From: Sphingobacteriaceae bacterium
Lineage (GTDB): Bacteria > Bacteroidota > Bacteroidia > Sphingobacteriales > Sphingobacteriaceae
Assembly: GCA_017745075.1 (NCBI GenBank)
Contig: JAGIAD010000005.1
Coordinates: 186,001-250,000, forward strand
Direction of reading: 5' to 3'
Length of the DNA: 64,000 nucleotides
Both the position numbers and the translations under genes were made by a program. Numbering within the stretch: the first letter of the stretch is position 1; each line of letters opens with the position of its first letter. Positions 42,676-51,831 of the stretch are shown one piece after another. The notes beneath the pieces are model-generated. The model had not been told where the DNA came from and made no database searches. It saw only the letters and a list, made by a program, of their open reading frames with translations.

Positions 42676-43860
42676 TTACAGTAAACCCTTTGTACTTGGC
42701 AATACCATTTTCTCTGCATCGCGTTTTACCGCCATTTTTATGGCTTTGGCAAATGCTTTAAAAATAGCTTCAATTTTGTGGTGTTCATTTTCGCCTTCTG
42801 CTTTAATGTTCAGGTTACATTTTGCGGCATCACTGAATGATTTAAAGAAATGATAAAACATTTCAGTTGGCATGTCGCCTACTTTTTCACGCTTAAATTC
42901 GGCATCCCAAACAATCCAGTTCCTGCCTCCAAAATCGATGGCTACCTGTGCCAGGCAATCGTCCATTGGTAAGCAAAAACCATACCTTTCAATACCTAGT
43001 TTATTGCCTAAAGCCTTAGCAAAAGCCTCACCAAGGGCAATTCCTGTATCTTCTATGGTATGGTGCTCATCAATATGCAAATCGCCTTTTGCAATTATTT
43101 CCAGGTCTACGCTGCCATGTCTGGCAATCTGGTCAAGCATATGATCGAAAAAGTTAAGACCTGTTTCAATTTTTGCTTTTCCGGTACCGTCCAAATCCAG
43201 GTTAATGGTTATGTCGGTTTCGTTGGTTTTACGTACGTGGTTAATTTTTCGGCTTCCTGCTTTTAACAGGTTGTAGATATCTTCCCATTTCTTGGTTTCT
43301 AAAACAATAATGTCTAGCAAGGTTTCATGTTTGTCTAAAGCTTCGGTTGATCCCAGTGCATCATTCTGGCGAAGGAAGATTGCTTTTGCACCTAAATTTT
43401 TAGCCAGGATCACATCGTTCAGCCGGTCGCCAATTACATATGAGTTTTTCAAATCATAGTCGCCGTTAAAATATTTTGTAAGCAAAGCCGTGCCGGGTTT
43501 ACGGGTAGGGGCATTGTCTTTGGCAAAAGTACGGTCAATCACAACCTCACTGAAATTAACACCTTCACCAGCAAAAGTATCTAACATGAAATTATGGACA
43601 GGCCAGAAATTTTCTTCCGGATTTGAGGGAGTTCCCAGGCCATCCTGGTTGGTTACCATTACCAGCTCATAATCCATTTCGCTGGCAATTTTAGACAGGT
43701 AATATAGCGAGCGCGGGTAAAATTTTAGTTTGGCAAAACTGTCAACCTGTTCATCTTCTGGTTCAATGTTTAATGTGCCATCACGATCGATAAATAATAC
43801 TTTTAACCCCTTGCTCCCTTGAGGGGGAACAGGAGACTGATTGTTTATATTTTGTTCCAT
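42676..43860 (-). CDS. hisB: Bifunctional histidinol-phosphatase / imidazoleglycerol-phosphate dehydratase HisB
   Basis: HisB catalyses steps 6 and 8. The N-terminal HAD phosphatase has the motif [10 protein letters not shown] with D25 and D27 and the later [10 protein letters not shown]. The dehydratase begins about residue 205 with [25 protein letters not shown], has the metal histidines in [13 protein letters not shown] and DEHHTIED, and ends in KGLL. The total of 394 residues is slightly long. The first 19 residues, [17 protein letters not shown], are read from a CCCTCAAGGGAGCAAGGGG repeat, replacing the usual start before KVLFID. Confidence 0.95.
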   Translation of the reverse strand: MEQNINNQSPVPPQGSKGLKVLFIDRDGTLNIEPEDEQVDSFAKLKFYPRSLYYLSKIASEMDYELVMVTNQDGLGTPSNPEENFWPVHNFMLDTFAGEGVNFSEVVIDRTFAKDNAPTRKPGTALLTKYFNGDYDLKNSYVIGDRLNDVILAKNLGAKAIFLRQNDALGSTEALDKHETLLDIIVLETKKWEDIYNLLKAGSRKINHVRKTNETDITINLDLDGTGKAKIETGLNFFDHMLDQIARHGSVDLEIIAKGDLHIDEHHTIEDTGIALGEAFAKALGNKLGIERYGFCLPMDDCLAQVAIDFGGRNWIVWDAEFKREKVGDMPTEMFYHFFKSFSDAAKCNLNIKAEGENEHHKIEAIFKAFAKAIKMAVKRDAEKMVLPSTKGLL

Positions 43861-43891
43861 AATTTGTTGCGGCTTTTTAAGGTTAAATCTC

Positions 43892-44938
43892 TTATGGATT
43901 TATTGTACTTAGTGTTTTTAACAGTTTATCATTCTCTTCTTTTGTGCCTACGGTAATGCGTAAACAGCCTTCGCAAAGTGTCACCTTTGAACGGTCGCGC
44001 ACAATGATTCCTGCTTCTACCAAATCGTTATAAATTTTAAGCGCATCGGTTACTTCTGCCAGTACAAAATTTGCATCAGAAGGATAAACTTTTGTTACTA
44101 TTTTCAGGTCGTTTAAAGCGATAGATAAACGTTGTCTTTCAGCAACAGATTCTTTAATCCATTCGTTTACCTGTGCGATATTTTTGAGTGCCTCAAAAGC
44201 CAAATCCTGAGTAGCCTGATTGATGTTGTAAGGTGGCTTAATTTTGTTTAAAATATCAATTACTTTGGTTGAAGAAAATGCCATGCCTAAACGCAAAGCA
44301 GCAAGTCCCCAGGCTTTCGAAAATGTTTGCAAAACAACCAGGTTTCCGTACTCGGTTAACTCTTGTATAAAGGTCTTTTGACGGGCATAATTAATGTAGG
44401 CTTCATCTACTACAACGATGCCATTAAAGTTGGCTAAAATGGTTTCAATATCTTCGCGGTTTATAGAATTTCCGGTCGGATTATTTGGCGAGCAAATGAA
44501 AATTAATTTTGTGTTTTTATCAATGGTTTCTGCAATCTTTTCCAGGTCTAACTGGAAGTTTGGAAGCAGGCTCACTTTGCGGATTTCTACGTCATTTATA
44601 TTTGCCGAAACTTCATACATGCCGTAAGTTGGAGGCAGAATAATTACGTTGTCTTTGCCGGGATTACAGAAGGCCCGAAATAATAAATCGATGGCCTCAT
44701 CGCTGCCGTTTCCTAAAAAAGTATTCTCAATAGGTACGCCTTTTATTTTGCTTATGGCGTCTTTTAAATCCAGTTGTAAAGGATCCGGGTAGCGGTTATA
44801 ATTAGCTGGCAAAGGTGAGCCATAACTGTTCTCGTTGGCATCTAAAAAAATTGATGCCTGGCCTTTAAACTCGTCCCTTGCAGTAGAGTAGGGGCGAAGG
44901 TTTTTTATATTTTCTCTTACTAAATCGTTAATGTCCAT
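43892..44938 (-). CDS. hisC: Histidinol-phosphate aminotransferase HisC
   Basis: HisC transfers an amino group from glutamate to imidazole acetol phosphate (step 7) using PLP. The 348 residues are of aminotransferase fold type I. Seen are the phosphate and substrate loops ([19 protein letters not shown]), [28 protein letters not shown] and the PLP lysine in [14 protein letters not shown]. The gene starts with an ATG at 44938. A 121-base gap with a four-fold GGTAAAA tandem separates it from hisD. Confidence 0.96.
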   Translation of the reverse strand: MDINDLVRENIKNLRPYSTARDEFKGQASIFLDANENSYGSPLPANYNRYPDPLQLDLKDAISKIKGVPIENTFLGNGSDEAIDLLFRAFCNPGKDNVIILPPTYGMYEVSANINDVEIRKVSLLPNFQLDLEKIAETIDKNTKLIFICSPNNPTGNSINREDIETILANFNGIVVVDEAYINYARQKTFIQELTEYGNLVVLQTFSKAWGLAALRLGMAFSSTKVIDILNKIKPPYNINQATQDLAFEALKNIAQVNEWIKESVAERQRLSIALNDLKIVTKVYPSDANFVLAEVTDALKIYNDLVEAGIIVRDRSKVTLCEGCLRITVGTKEENDKLLKTLSTINP

Positions 44939-44945
44939 TATTTGA

Positions 44946-44973
44946 GGTAAAAGGTAAAAGGTAAAAGGTAAAA
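44946..44973. repeat. GGTAAAA tandem, four copies, in the hisD-hisC gap
   Basis: Four exact copies of the heptamer GGTAAAA occur in a row. A similar low-complexity style (AAGGTAG, AACCTTC) is found in many other gaps of the window. Confidence 0.85.
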
Positions 44974-45059
44974 GGGTTGGCGATTTGCCTAAAGCTTATA
45001 CGTTATACTTTTTACAGGATTAATTGAAATGAATAATCTTATTTCGGTTTTATTTTATG

Positions 45060-46370
45060 TTAATTTATCTTCTGACTTCCGACTCCGGACTCAAAATTTA
45101 ACCTGATACTCACTGCATTTTTATGTGCTTCCAGTCCTTCTGCTGCTGCGAGTGTTTCAACAGTTGTACCAATATTGTTTAAGCCTTCGGTTGACAAGTG
45201 CTGGAAGGTGATTTTTTTAATAAAAGCATCAACAGAAACGCCCGAATATGCTTTTGCAAAGCCACTGGTTGGCAAGGTATGGTTGGTACCTGAGGCATAA
45301 TCGCCTGCACTTTCTGGAGTCAGGTTGCCTAAAAATACCGATCCGGCATTGGTAATCAATGGGATAAGCTTTTGGTACCGTTCAGTAGCCAATATTAAAT
45401 GTTCAGGAGCATATTCGTTAGAAAACTGCATTGCAAGCTCAATATTATCCGTTAAAACTGCATAAGAATTATCAATAGCTTTAGCAGCTATTTCCTTTCT
45501 TGGAAGGATAGCAAGCTGTTTTTCAAGTTCTTTTAGCGTTTTGCTTATGATTTCATTTGAAGTAGAAACCAATATGGCCTGACTATCAGTTCCATGTTCT
45601 GCCTGTGCAAGCAGATCTGCCGCAACAAATGACGGAATGGCAGTCTCGTCGGCTACTACCAATACTTCAGATGGACCTGCAGGCATATCGATAGCTACTT
45701 TGTTTTGCACCATGGTTTTGGCTGTAGTTACATAGCGGTTACCCGGGCCAAATATCTTGTACACCTGTGGTACCGATTCGGTTCCGAAAGCCATTGCCGC
45801 TACTGCTTGTGCGCCGCCAATCATGAATATTTTTTCGATACCGAGCAGTACCGCGCAATAGGCCAGGTAGCAATTTGTTTTGCCGTCCTGCTGGGGCGGC
45901 GAGCATACAATTATTTCTTTACAACCCGCAATAAGTGCTGGTGTAGCAAGCATTAAAAAGGTACTGGGTAATACTGCTGTTCCACCCGGAATATAAAGTC
46001 CGACCTTTTCAATTGCCCTGGATTCGCGCCAGCAAACCACACCCGGCATGGTCTCTACTTTATCCTCTTTTTTTAGCTGCGACAGGTGAAAATTTTTAAT
46101 GTTTTGATAGGCTGTATCAATCGCCTTTTTGGCCTCATCCGGAATGGTAGCGGCGATGGTTTTTAATTCTCCGGCATCCAGAAAAAGTTTTTTGAGTTCA
46201 ACTTTGTCAAAGGTTTTTGCGAAATTAAAAAGGGCCTCGTCTCCATCCGCTTTTACCGATTTTATGATGTCGGCAACACGGTTTTCAATCAATTTATCGT
46301 CTTCAATCTGCCTCGAACAAATTTCTTCAATTTTTGATTTAGATAAATCTGTATAATTGTAGATTTTCAA
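45060..46370 (-). CDS. hisD: Histidinol dehydrogenase HisD
   Basis: HisD oxidises histidinol to histidine in two NAD steps (9 and 10) using zinc. The 436 residues show SRAIEKVGLYIPGGTAVLPST, IFGPGNRYVTTAK, IDMPAGPSEVLVVAD, LLAQAEHGTDSQAILVS with metal ligands, and NHTLPTSGFAKAYSGVSVDAFIKK near the end. The last residues NFESGVGSQKIN come from the GAGTCCGGAGTCGGAAGTC type repeat, so the native C-terminus was probably SIRL plus a few residues. It follows hisG by 49 bases. Confidence 0.97.
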   Translation of the reverse strand: MKIYNYTDLSKSKIEEICSRQIEDDKLIENRVADIIKSVKADGDEALFNFAKTFDKVELKKLFLDAGELKTIAATIPDEAKKAIDTAYQNIKNFHLSQLKKEDKVETMPGVVCWRESRAIEKVGLYIPGGTAVLPSTFLMLATPALIAGCKEIIVCSPPQQDGKTNCYLAYCAVLLGIEKIFMIGGAQAVAAMAFGTESVPQVYKIFGPGNRYVTTAKTMVQNKVAIDMPAGPSEVLVVADETAIPSFVAADLLAQAEHGTDSQAILVSTSNEIISKTLKELEKQLAILPRKEIAAKAIDNSYAVLTDNIELAMQFSNEYAPEHLILATERYQKLIPLITNAGSVFLGNLTPESAGDYASGTNHTLPTSGFAKAYSGVSVDAFIKKITFQHLSTEGLNNIGTTVETLAAAEGLEAHKNAVSIRLNFESGVGSQKIN

Positions 46371-46419
46371 TGTTTTATATTTTAAAATTAACTAATAGTT
46401 AATATGAAATTTTACGATT

Positions 46420-47271
46420 TTACTTGATTATTTTCTCAATTGGCATTACTAAAATACCTTCTGCACCGGCAGCTTTTAAGTTGTTTATTTTGTCCCAGAA
46501 ATCAGCTTCGGCAATTACCGAATGCACCGCTACCCAGTTGGGTTCGAAGAGTGGAACTACCGTCGGACTTTTAACACCTGGCAATAGATCAACTACTTTT
46601 TGAAGGTTATCTTTCGATACATTGAGCACTACATATTTGTTCGATTTTGCACTGAGTACCGAGCGGATTCTTTGCAGTAATTCTGCTACTTCTGGATTGC
46701 CGGTTATCGATTTATTTCCGATTAAAACCGCTTCCGACTGCATTACATCTGCGAACGGTTTTAGTCCGTTGCTCTTTAATGTTCCGCCGGTAGAAACAAT
46801 ATCAAAAATGGCATCGCTCAAGCCTAAACCCGGACCAATTTCTACTGAACCCGAGATGGTCCTGATATCAGATTTTACGCCTTTTTCTGTTAAGAATTTT
46901 TCGAGGATTACGGGATAAGAAGTAGCTATTGCTTTACCGTTCAATTCTTCCAGATTTTGAATGGTACTGGTGGCCTGAACAGCAATTTTTAAGGTGCATT
47001 TTCCGAAACCCAGTTTTTGGAGGTAATCAACTTCAGCCTTGGTTTCTACGATTACATTTTCTCCAACAATGCCCAGGTCGGCAATACCATCCTGTACATA
47101 TTCCGGAATATCATCATCGCGAAGGAAAAGAATTTCTAAAGGAAAATTGGTAACAGTTGAAATAAGTGAACTTTTGTAGTTTTCGAATGCTAAACCACAG
47201 TTTTTAAGAATTTCTACAGATTTTTCGTTTAACCTACCCGATTTCTGGATAGCAATTTTAAGTGTTTTCAA
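46420..47271 (-). CDS. hisG: ATP phosphoribosyltransferase HisG, long form
   Basis: HisG joins ATP and PRPP (step 1) and is the feedback-controlled enzyme of the pathway. At 283 residues it is the long form, with a C-terminal ACT-like regulatory domain (VLNVSKDNLQKVVDLLPGVKSPTVVPLFEPNWVAVHSVI), so no HisZ is needed. The start is a TTG at 47271, giving KTLKIAIQKSGRLNEKSVEIL, the standard N-terminus; no ATG is near in frame. It is the first large gene of the his operon, with a His leader and attenuator 70-130 bases upstream. Confidence 0.96.
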   Translation of the reverse strand: MKTLKIAIQKSGRLNEKSVEILKNCGLAFENYKSSLISTVTNFPLEILFLRDDDIPEYVQDGIADLGIVGENVIVETKAEVDYLQKLGFGKCTLKIAVQATSTIQNLEELNGKAIATSYPVILEKFLTEKGVKSDIRTISGSVEIGPGLGLSDAIFDIVSTGGTLKSNGLKPFADVMQSEAVLIGNKSITGNPEVAELLQRIRSVLSAKSNKYVVLNVSKDNLQKVVDLLPGVKSPTVVPLFEPNWVAVHSVIAEADFWDKINNLKAAGAEGILVMPIEKIIK

Positions 47272-47343
47272 AGTATTGAATATAGAGTGGACAAGAAATT
47301 ATTTTACGGAAAAAACGTTTTGAAGTACAAAACAAACATATAT

Positions 47344-47361
47344 CATCGCCTATCGGCGATG
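47344..47361 (-). terminator. Hairpin at the end of the His leader, candidate attenuator
   Basis: On the minus strand CATCGCC and GGCGATG form a perfect 7-bp stem over a GATA loop. A U-rich stretch (AUAUAUGUUUGUUUUGUA) follows. The 5' arm is made of the last His and Arg codons of the leader peptide, and the stop codon UAG lies at the loop and start of the 3' arm. Confidence 0.65.
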
Positions 47362-47397
47362 GTGTAGATGTAAGTGATGGTTCAAAGTTAAGTTCAT
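47350..47397 (-). CDS. hisL: Histidine operon leader peptide (new)
   Basis: The 15-residue frame reads MNLTLNHHLHLHHRR, then TAG. Five of its 15 codons are His, clustered at codons 7, 8, 10, 12 and 13. It lies 79 bases before hisG on the same strand and 45 bases after a consensus -7 box. Its last codons form one arm of a hairpin. Classical his leaders in Proteobacteria have seven consecutive His codons and act in transcription attenuation; the same idea fits here, though the order of hairpins differs. It is too short for gene finders and was found by reading the strand. Confidence 0.75.
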   Translation of the reverse strand: MNLTLNHHLHLHHRR

Positions 47398-47442
47398 AAA
47401 TTTATTTCTGCCAATATCAATGCTTTAGCTGATTAGCGAAGG

Positions 47443-47450
47443 CAAATATA
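47443..47450 (-). promoter_or_regulatory. -7 promoter box of the his operon
   Basis: TATATTTG on the minus strand, with a TTG about 18 bases further upstream as a candidate -33 element. It predicts a leader RNA of about 165 bases that contains hisL and the hairpin. Confidence 0.68.
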
Positions 47451-47548
47451 GTGTTTGAAATGGTAAAACAAAAAATAATGGCACTTAATTTGTCATTATG
47501 CTGTTTTTATCGCTAACAACCCTTATTTTGTATTAAATTTTTAACAAA

Positions 47549-49111
47549 TTGAAAAAATTTCGCTTTCTAATTTTGCCCTTTTTGCTGTTCATTTCTGCCT
47601 GCGGATGGTTTAAAAGCCCACCCGAGATTGGAAAAGTGCTGTCAGAACATTTTAATAACAAAATGTACAAAGATTTCGATACAGTGGCGTACGACAGTAT
47701 TTTTGTTAAAACAATGGATAGTCTTTCGGGCAATTTCATTAATCCGAAAACCATTAAAGCATTTTATAGCCATAATTATAACCAACCTCAACTGGTTACC
47801 CGTTTTTACATTGATGGCGAACTCGATTCGCTTGTCACTTATTTAAATGAAAGCAGGGTGCATGGCTTCAATCCAAAAATATTTAAAGGCAATGAAATAA
47901 AAGACCTGTTAGAGGTGTTAACCGCTAATAAATTTAAAAGCGTAGCGGAGAGCTATCCGGTTATCGCCAAACTCGAACTTTTATCGGCTAATGCCTATTT
48001 AAATTACACCAATTATTTAAAGTATGGCGTGGTAAATCCTCGTAATATTTTCTCGCGTTACTACATCAAAGTTGGACGTCCGGATAGTGCCGGTATGGTG
48101 AAACTCCTGGAGGGGAATAACCTGGTAGAAAACTTAAAATCTGCTCAACCGAAATCGGCACAATATAAAGCTTTACAGGCCGCCTATTTGAGTGCAGATT
48201 CGGAAAGCGAAAAGCGAATTTTATTGTTGAATATGGAGCGGTTCAGGTGGCAGATGCCTGCTACAGGAGATAACTATGTGCAGGTAAATATTCCTGACTT
48301 TAGACTAACCTGGCTTGATAATCTTGATACGGTAATTTCGATGAAAGTATGTGTGGGTGGCAAGCGCGAAAATGGTTACGAGGAGAAGCTAAAAGCTTTT
48401 GCAAAATCGGGCAATTTGGATGACAAACCGAAGAACCACGAAACGCCGTTATTGTTCAGTAAAATTAATTCAATTCAGGCCAATCCAATCTGGAATATTC
48501 CGGTAAGTATTGCCCAAAGTGAAATCTACTGGATGGCCCGGAAAGATCCTTTTTATTTGTCGAACAGCAACATTAAAGTTTACTATAAGGATAAGCTGAT
48601 TGGTGAGCCGGATACCATTAACTGGAACCGCTATTCGAGGGATAAACTGCCATTTAAATTTAAGCAGGGAGCGGGTGGTGGAAATGCCCTGGGTAAGTTC
48701 AAATTTATTTTTGATAACAGTTCGAGCATTTACCTGCACGATACCAATAATAAAAATGGCTTCAATTTAACCAACCGTGCCATCAGTCATGGGTGTGTGA
48801 GGATTGAAAAACCCCTGGAGTTTGCCAGGCTTTTAGTGAAAGATACTTATACCTACGATAAGTTGAGGGCTGAGGTAGATTTGCCTCCCGTTGATAGTAC
48901 GCATATGAAGTGGTATCAAAAAAGGATGGCTCAAAAAGCCGATACGCTTAAAACCTTCCAGTTAAAACCAGCCTGGTTTGCGCCTAAAAATCCGGTACCG
49001 TTAATCATTACCTACATTACAGCCTGGGCACAGAACGATAAAATAGAATACCGGCCGGATGTTTACGGAATGGATGAAAAACTTTGGGCTGCGATGAAAA
49101 AGTTCAGATAA
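47549..49111 (+). CDS. L,D-transpeptidase, YcbB-like, lipoprotein
   Basis: The protein should form 3-3 cross-links in peptidoglycan. The 520 residues begin with a lipoprotein-like signal (KKFRFLILPFLLFISAC), with Cys at 18. A long N-terminal scaffold follows, then the catalytic YkuD domain with the motif AISHGCVRIEKP near residue 410, and a substrate capping region (NIPVSIAQSEIYW). The start is TTG at 47549; ATG alternatives would remove the signal. The nearby start of hisG on the other strand leaves 277 bases shared. Confidence 0.92.
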   Translation: MKKFRFLILPFLLFISACGWFKSPPEIGKVLSEHFNNKMYKDFDTVAYDSIFVKTMDSLSGNFINPKTIKAFYSHNYNQPQLVTRFYIDGELDSLVTYLNESRVHGFNPKIFKGNEIKDLLEVLTANKFKSVAESYPVIAKLELLSANAYLNYTNYLKYGVVNPRNIFSRYYIKVGRPDSAGMVKLLEGNNLVENLKSAQPKSAQYKALQAAYLSADSESEKRILLLNMERFRWQMPATGDNYVQVNIPDFRLTWLDNLDTVISMKVCVGGKRENGYEEKLKAFAKSGNLDDKPKNHETPLLFSKINSIQANPIWNIPVSIAQSEIYWMARKDPFYLSNSNIKVYYKDKLIGEPDTINWNRYSRDKLPFKFKQGAGGGNALGKFKFIFDNSSSIYLHDTNNKNGFNLTNRAISHGCVRIEKPLEFARLLVKDTYTYDKLRAEVDLPPVDSTHMKWYQKRMAQKADTLKTFQLKPAWFAPKNPVPLIITYITAWAQNDKIEYRPDVYGMDEKLWAAMKKFR

Positions 49112-49130
49112 GAAAGCTTTATTTTGCACC

Positions 49131-49535
49131 ATGCAAGAAAAACCAACCTTTAACCATCAGGCTGATATAGTAAATAGTGCTATCAGATTTATAAATGCAT
49201 GGTTTAAGCAATCTAAGACGATTACCGGAGAACTGAATGATTTTTTTATCCTGCCGGGTAATAAAATTATTGATAAAAACGTCGTTATTGCCAGGTTAAA
49301 AGGAATTTTTGGTCAGTCAGACGAATATGTTGGCGGACGATACGATATTATTGATGCCGATTGCGAATTATTTGACGGTGGTAAAGGAATGGGATTTGTA
49401 GAAGGAGTTGCAGGTTTCAGGGCGGTGTTAAAAAACGAATCGAAAATTATCAGCGGGCCTTTTAAGCTGTATTTTGCGTTGTACAATGGCATTTGGAAAA
49501 TTGTAAATATCGAGTTTCCAGGTTTTGGTTATTGA
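49131..49535 (+). CDS. NTF2-like (SnoaL fold) small protein, unknown
   Basis: The 134-residue protein has the cone-like alpha+beta pattern of the NTF2 superfamily: an N-terminal helix (IVNSAIRFINAWFKQS), then strands with GGRYDIIDADCELFDGGKGMGFVEGVAGFRAVLKN and PFKLYFALYNGIWKIVNIEFPG. Such proteins bind small molecules or act as subunits. No catalytic residues are evident. It follows the transpeptidase gene by 20 bases and may be co-transcribed. Confidence 0.68.
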   Translation: MQEKPTFNHQADIVNSAIRFINAWFKQSKTITGELNDFFILPGNKIIDKNVVIARLKGIFGQSDEYVGGRYDIIDADCELFDGGKGMGFVEGVAGFRAVLKNESKIISGPFKLYFALYNGIWKIVNIEFPGFGY

Positions 49536-49776
49536 TCTGCTGTCATTAATTTTTGTCAATATTAAAACTAAAGTCGTTTCGATAAATTCATTTCCGGGCC
49601 TTTTGCAAGAAAGATGCTGACCACGAAGTAGCTACAAGGCAATTGAAAACACTATTTCTACTTGTAAAATAAATTCAGCATGACAATCGTATAAAGAATT
49701 GGAAATAAATTTGACTCTGATCTATTCAGATTGATAATAATTAATAAGGAATATCATCACAGTTCCATAATTTTTC
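49536..49776. repeat. Gap with GATGCTGA...TTCAGCATGACA sequence
   Basis: The gap includes AAGATGCTGACCACGAAGTAGC and CAGCATGACAATCGT, a partial REP-like pair of the type found at 40635 and 60080. No gene is seen; the 3' end carries the BatA-like gene's promoter. Confidence 0.5.
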
Positions 49777-49784
49777 TATCTTTG
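49777..49784 (+). promoter_or_regulatory. -7 promoter box of the BatA-like gene
   Basis: TATCTTTG, seven bases before the ATG at 49792. Confidence 0.7.
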
Positions 49785-49791
49785 GTTTTTA

Positions 49792-51831
49792 ATGAATTTC
49801 CTTTATCCGGGCTTTCTTTTTGCACTAATATCGGTTGCCATCCCGGTTATCATTCATTTATTCAATTTTAGGAAGTTTAAAAAGGTTTATTTCTCTAATG
49901 TTCAGCTTTTAAAAGAAGTAGAACAGCAAAATTCGTCGAAAGAAAAACTAAAAAACCTGTTAATCCTGTTATCCCGAATTTTGGCGATTATCTTTTTGGT
50001 ATTGGCATTTGCTCAGCCATACATTCCGGATCACAATCAAAAAACTGCAGCAGTAAATAACATTGTAAGCGTTTACATCGATAACTCTTATAGCATGGAA
50101 GCCATCAACAAAGATGGTAACCTGCTTGATGAAGCCAAACGCAGGGCGAAAGAGCTTATTAAAGGTTTCGGTATCAATGACCGCTTTCAGCTTTTAACGA
50201 ACGATTTTGAAGGGAAACATCAACGTTTACTGAATCAGGAGGCATTTTTGAAAGCCCTGGATGATGTAAAAATCTCTGCCGACAACCGTAATCTTCAACA
50301 GATACTGAACAGGCAGGGGAATATTTTAACCGGTGCTGAAAATAAGTACAGCTTTTTGATTTCCGACTTTCAAAAGAATATTTTCACCGGCAATAAACTC
50401 GAAACCAAACCCGATATTCAATACTCATTCTTAAAGCTTAATGCGAATACGTTGCCCAATGTGGCCGTTGATAGTGTTTGGGTACTTTCGCCAAATCATC
50501 AGCCTGGTGCGAACGAGCGTCTGGTGGTACAGCTAAAGAATTATTCGGAAGAAGAAGCCAAAAATGTTCCTTTAAAATTAAGCATCAATAACCAGCAGAA
50601 AGGTTTGGGCGCCGTAAGCATTCCGGCCGGAAAAACGGTGAAAGATACTTTAAACTTCTCGGGACTTGCTGCAGGCTGGCAAAAAGGGATTATTACCATT
50701 AAAGATTTTCCGGTAACCTTTGATGATACACTTTCCTTTAGTTTCAAGGTAGATGAAAGTTTTCCTGTTTTAAGTATTAACGGATCTAATGCCGGTAATT
50801 ATATTAAAGCCTTGTTTGCAGCCGATACTTATTACAAACTTACCGAAAATGCAGAAAGCAATATAAATTACAGCAATTTCGCCAATTACGGCTTAATTGT
50901 ATTAAATGGGCTGAAAAATCCATCAACGGGCTTGGCACAACAGCTTAAAACCTACCTCAATGGGGGCGGAACAGTTGTTCTCTTTCCTGATCTAGATGCC
51001 AGTATCCAGGAATATAATCCATTTTTAAGTGCATTATCGCTTCCAACAATCCAGTTGCTCAATACCACTGCTACAAAAGTTGAGCAAATTGATCTTCAAA
51101 ACCCGATTTTTAAAACGGTTTTTGAGGAGATCCCAAAAAATCTCGATCTCCCGGCAGTTAGCCGTTACTATTCTTTCACAGAAACAAATAGTGCTAATAA
51201 AGAGGATATCATGATGTTACCAGGCAGAAAATCTTTTTTTTCAAAATATGGCATTGGCAACGGTCAGCTATATCTAGCTGCTTCAGGCTTAAATGCAAAT
51301 GACGGAAACCTCGCCCGTCACCCGGTTTTTGTACCGTTAATTTACCGCCTGGCATTGAGTGGCGGAAACGAAAACCCATTATATTATAACCTTGGCAACG
51401 ATAATTCACTGGCCAGTAAAAAGATTGTTTTAGGTAAAAACCAGACCTTAAAAATTATTGCCGATCACTTTGAAGCCATCCCCGAAATCAGACAGGCAGA
51501 TGGCAAAACGCTGATTTATATTGCCGATCAGATTAAAAATGCTGGTTTTTATAACCTGAAGCTTGCTGATTCGCTGCTTGCTGTTTATAGCTTTAACAAC
51601 GGCCGGACAGAATCTGATATGCACTATTTAAGCAAAACAGCACTTGAGCAGTTAGCAGGTAAAAGTAACCTGAAAATATTCGATACCGATAAGGATTCAG
51701 TTAAATTAATTGCAGGCGGTAATAAAATCGGGCAAACATTATGGAAACTTTGTCTAATTTTGTCGCTGATTTTTATTGCAGCAGAAATTTTGCTCATCCG
51801 ATTTTTTAACAACACAAAAAGAACAATATGA
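49792..51831 (+). CDS. BatA-domain membrane protein with MIDAS-like site
   Basis: The protein of 679 residues starts MNFLYPGFLFALISVAIPVIIHLFNFRKFKKVYFSNV, the BatA N-terminal motif, with two membrane helices near residues 5-25 and 57-77. A von Willebrand A-like domain follows; YIDNSYSM fits the DxSxS metal site. Later comes a beta-rich part and a last helix near 650-670. In Bacteroidota such proteins appear in the Bat aerotolerance operon or as orphan genes. The stop codon overlaps the next start (ATGA), so the dihydroorotase-like protein is coupled to it. Confidence 0.85.
   Translation: MNFLYPGFLFALISVAIPVIIHLFNFRKFKKVYFSNVQLLKEVEQQNSSKEKLKNLLILLSRILAIIFLVLAFAQPYIPDHNQKTAAVNNIVSVYIDNSYSMEAINKDGNLLDEAKRRAKELIKGFGINDRFQLLTNDFEGKHQRLLNQEAFLKALDDVKISADNRNLQQILNRQGNILTGAENKYSFLISDFQKNIFTGNKLETKPDIQYSFLKLNANTLPNVAVDSVWVLSPNHQPGANERLVVQLKNYSEEEAKNVPLKLSINNQQKGLGAVSIPAGKTVKDTLNFSGLAAGWQKGIITIKDFPVTFDDTLSFSFKVDESFPVLSINGSNAGNYIKALFAADTYYKLTENAESNINYSNFANYGLIVLNGLKNPSTGLAQQLKTYLNGGGTVVLFPDLDASIQEYNPFLSALSLPTIQLLNTTATKVEQIDLQNPIFKTVFEEIPKNLDLPAVSRYYSFTETNSANKEDIMMLPGRKSFFSKYGIGNGQLYLAASGLNANDGNLARHPVFVPLIYRLALSGGNENPLYYNLGNDNSLASKKIVLGKNQTLKIIADHFEAIPEIRQADGKTLIYIADQIKNAGFYNLKLADSLLAVYSFNNGRTESDMHYLSKTALEQLAGKSNLKIFDTDKDSVKLIAGGNKIGQTLWKLCLILSLIFIAAEILLIRFFNNTKRTI

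Noticed and set aside
47530..47549. TTATTTTG before the L,D-transpeptidase as a -7 box
   Set aside because: The second base does not fit TAnnTTTG; the same non-matching word precedes the gene at 49131, so it is only weak evidence.
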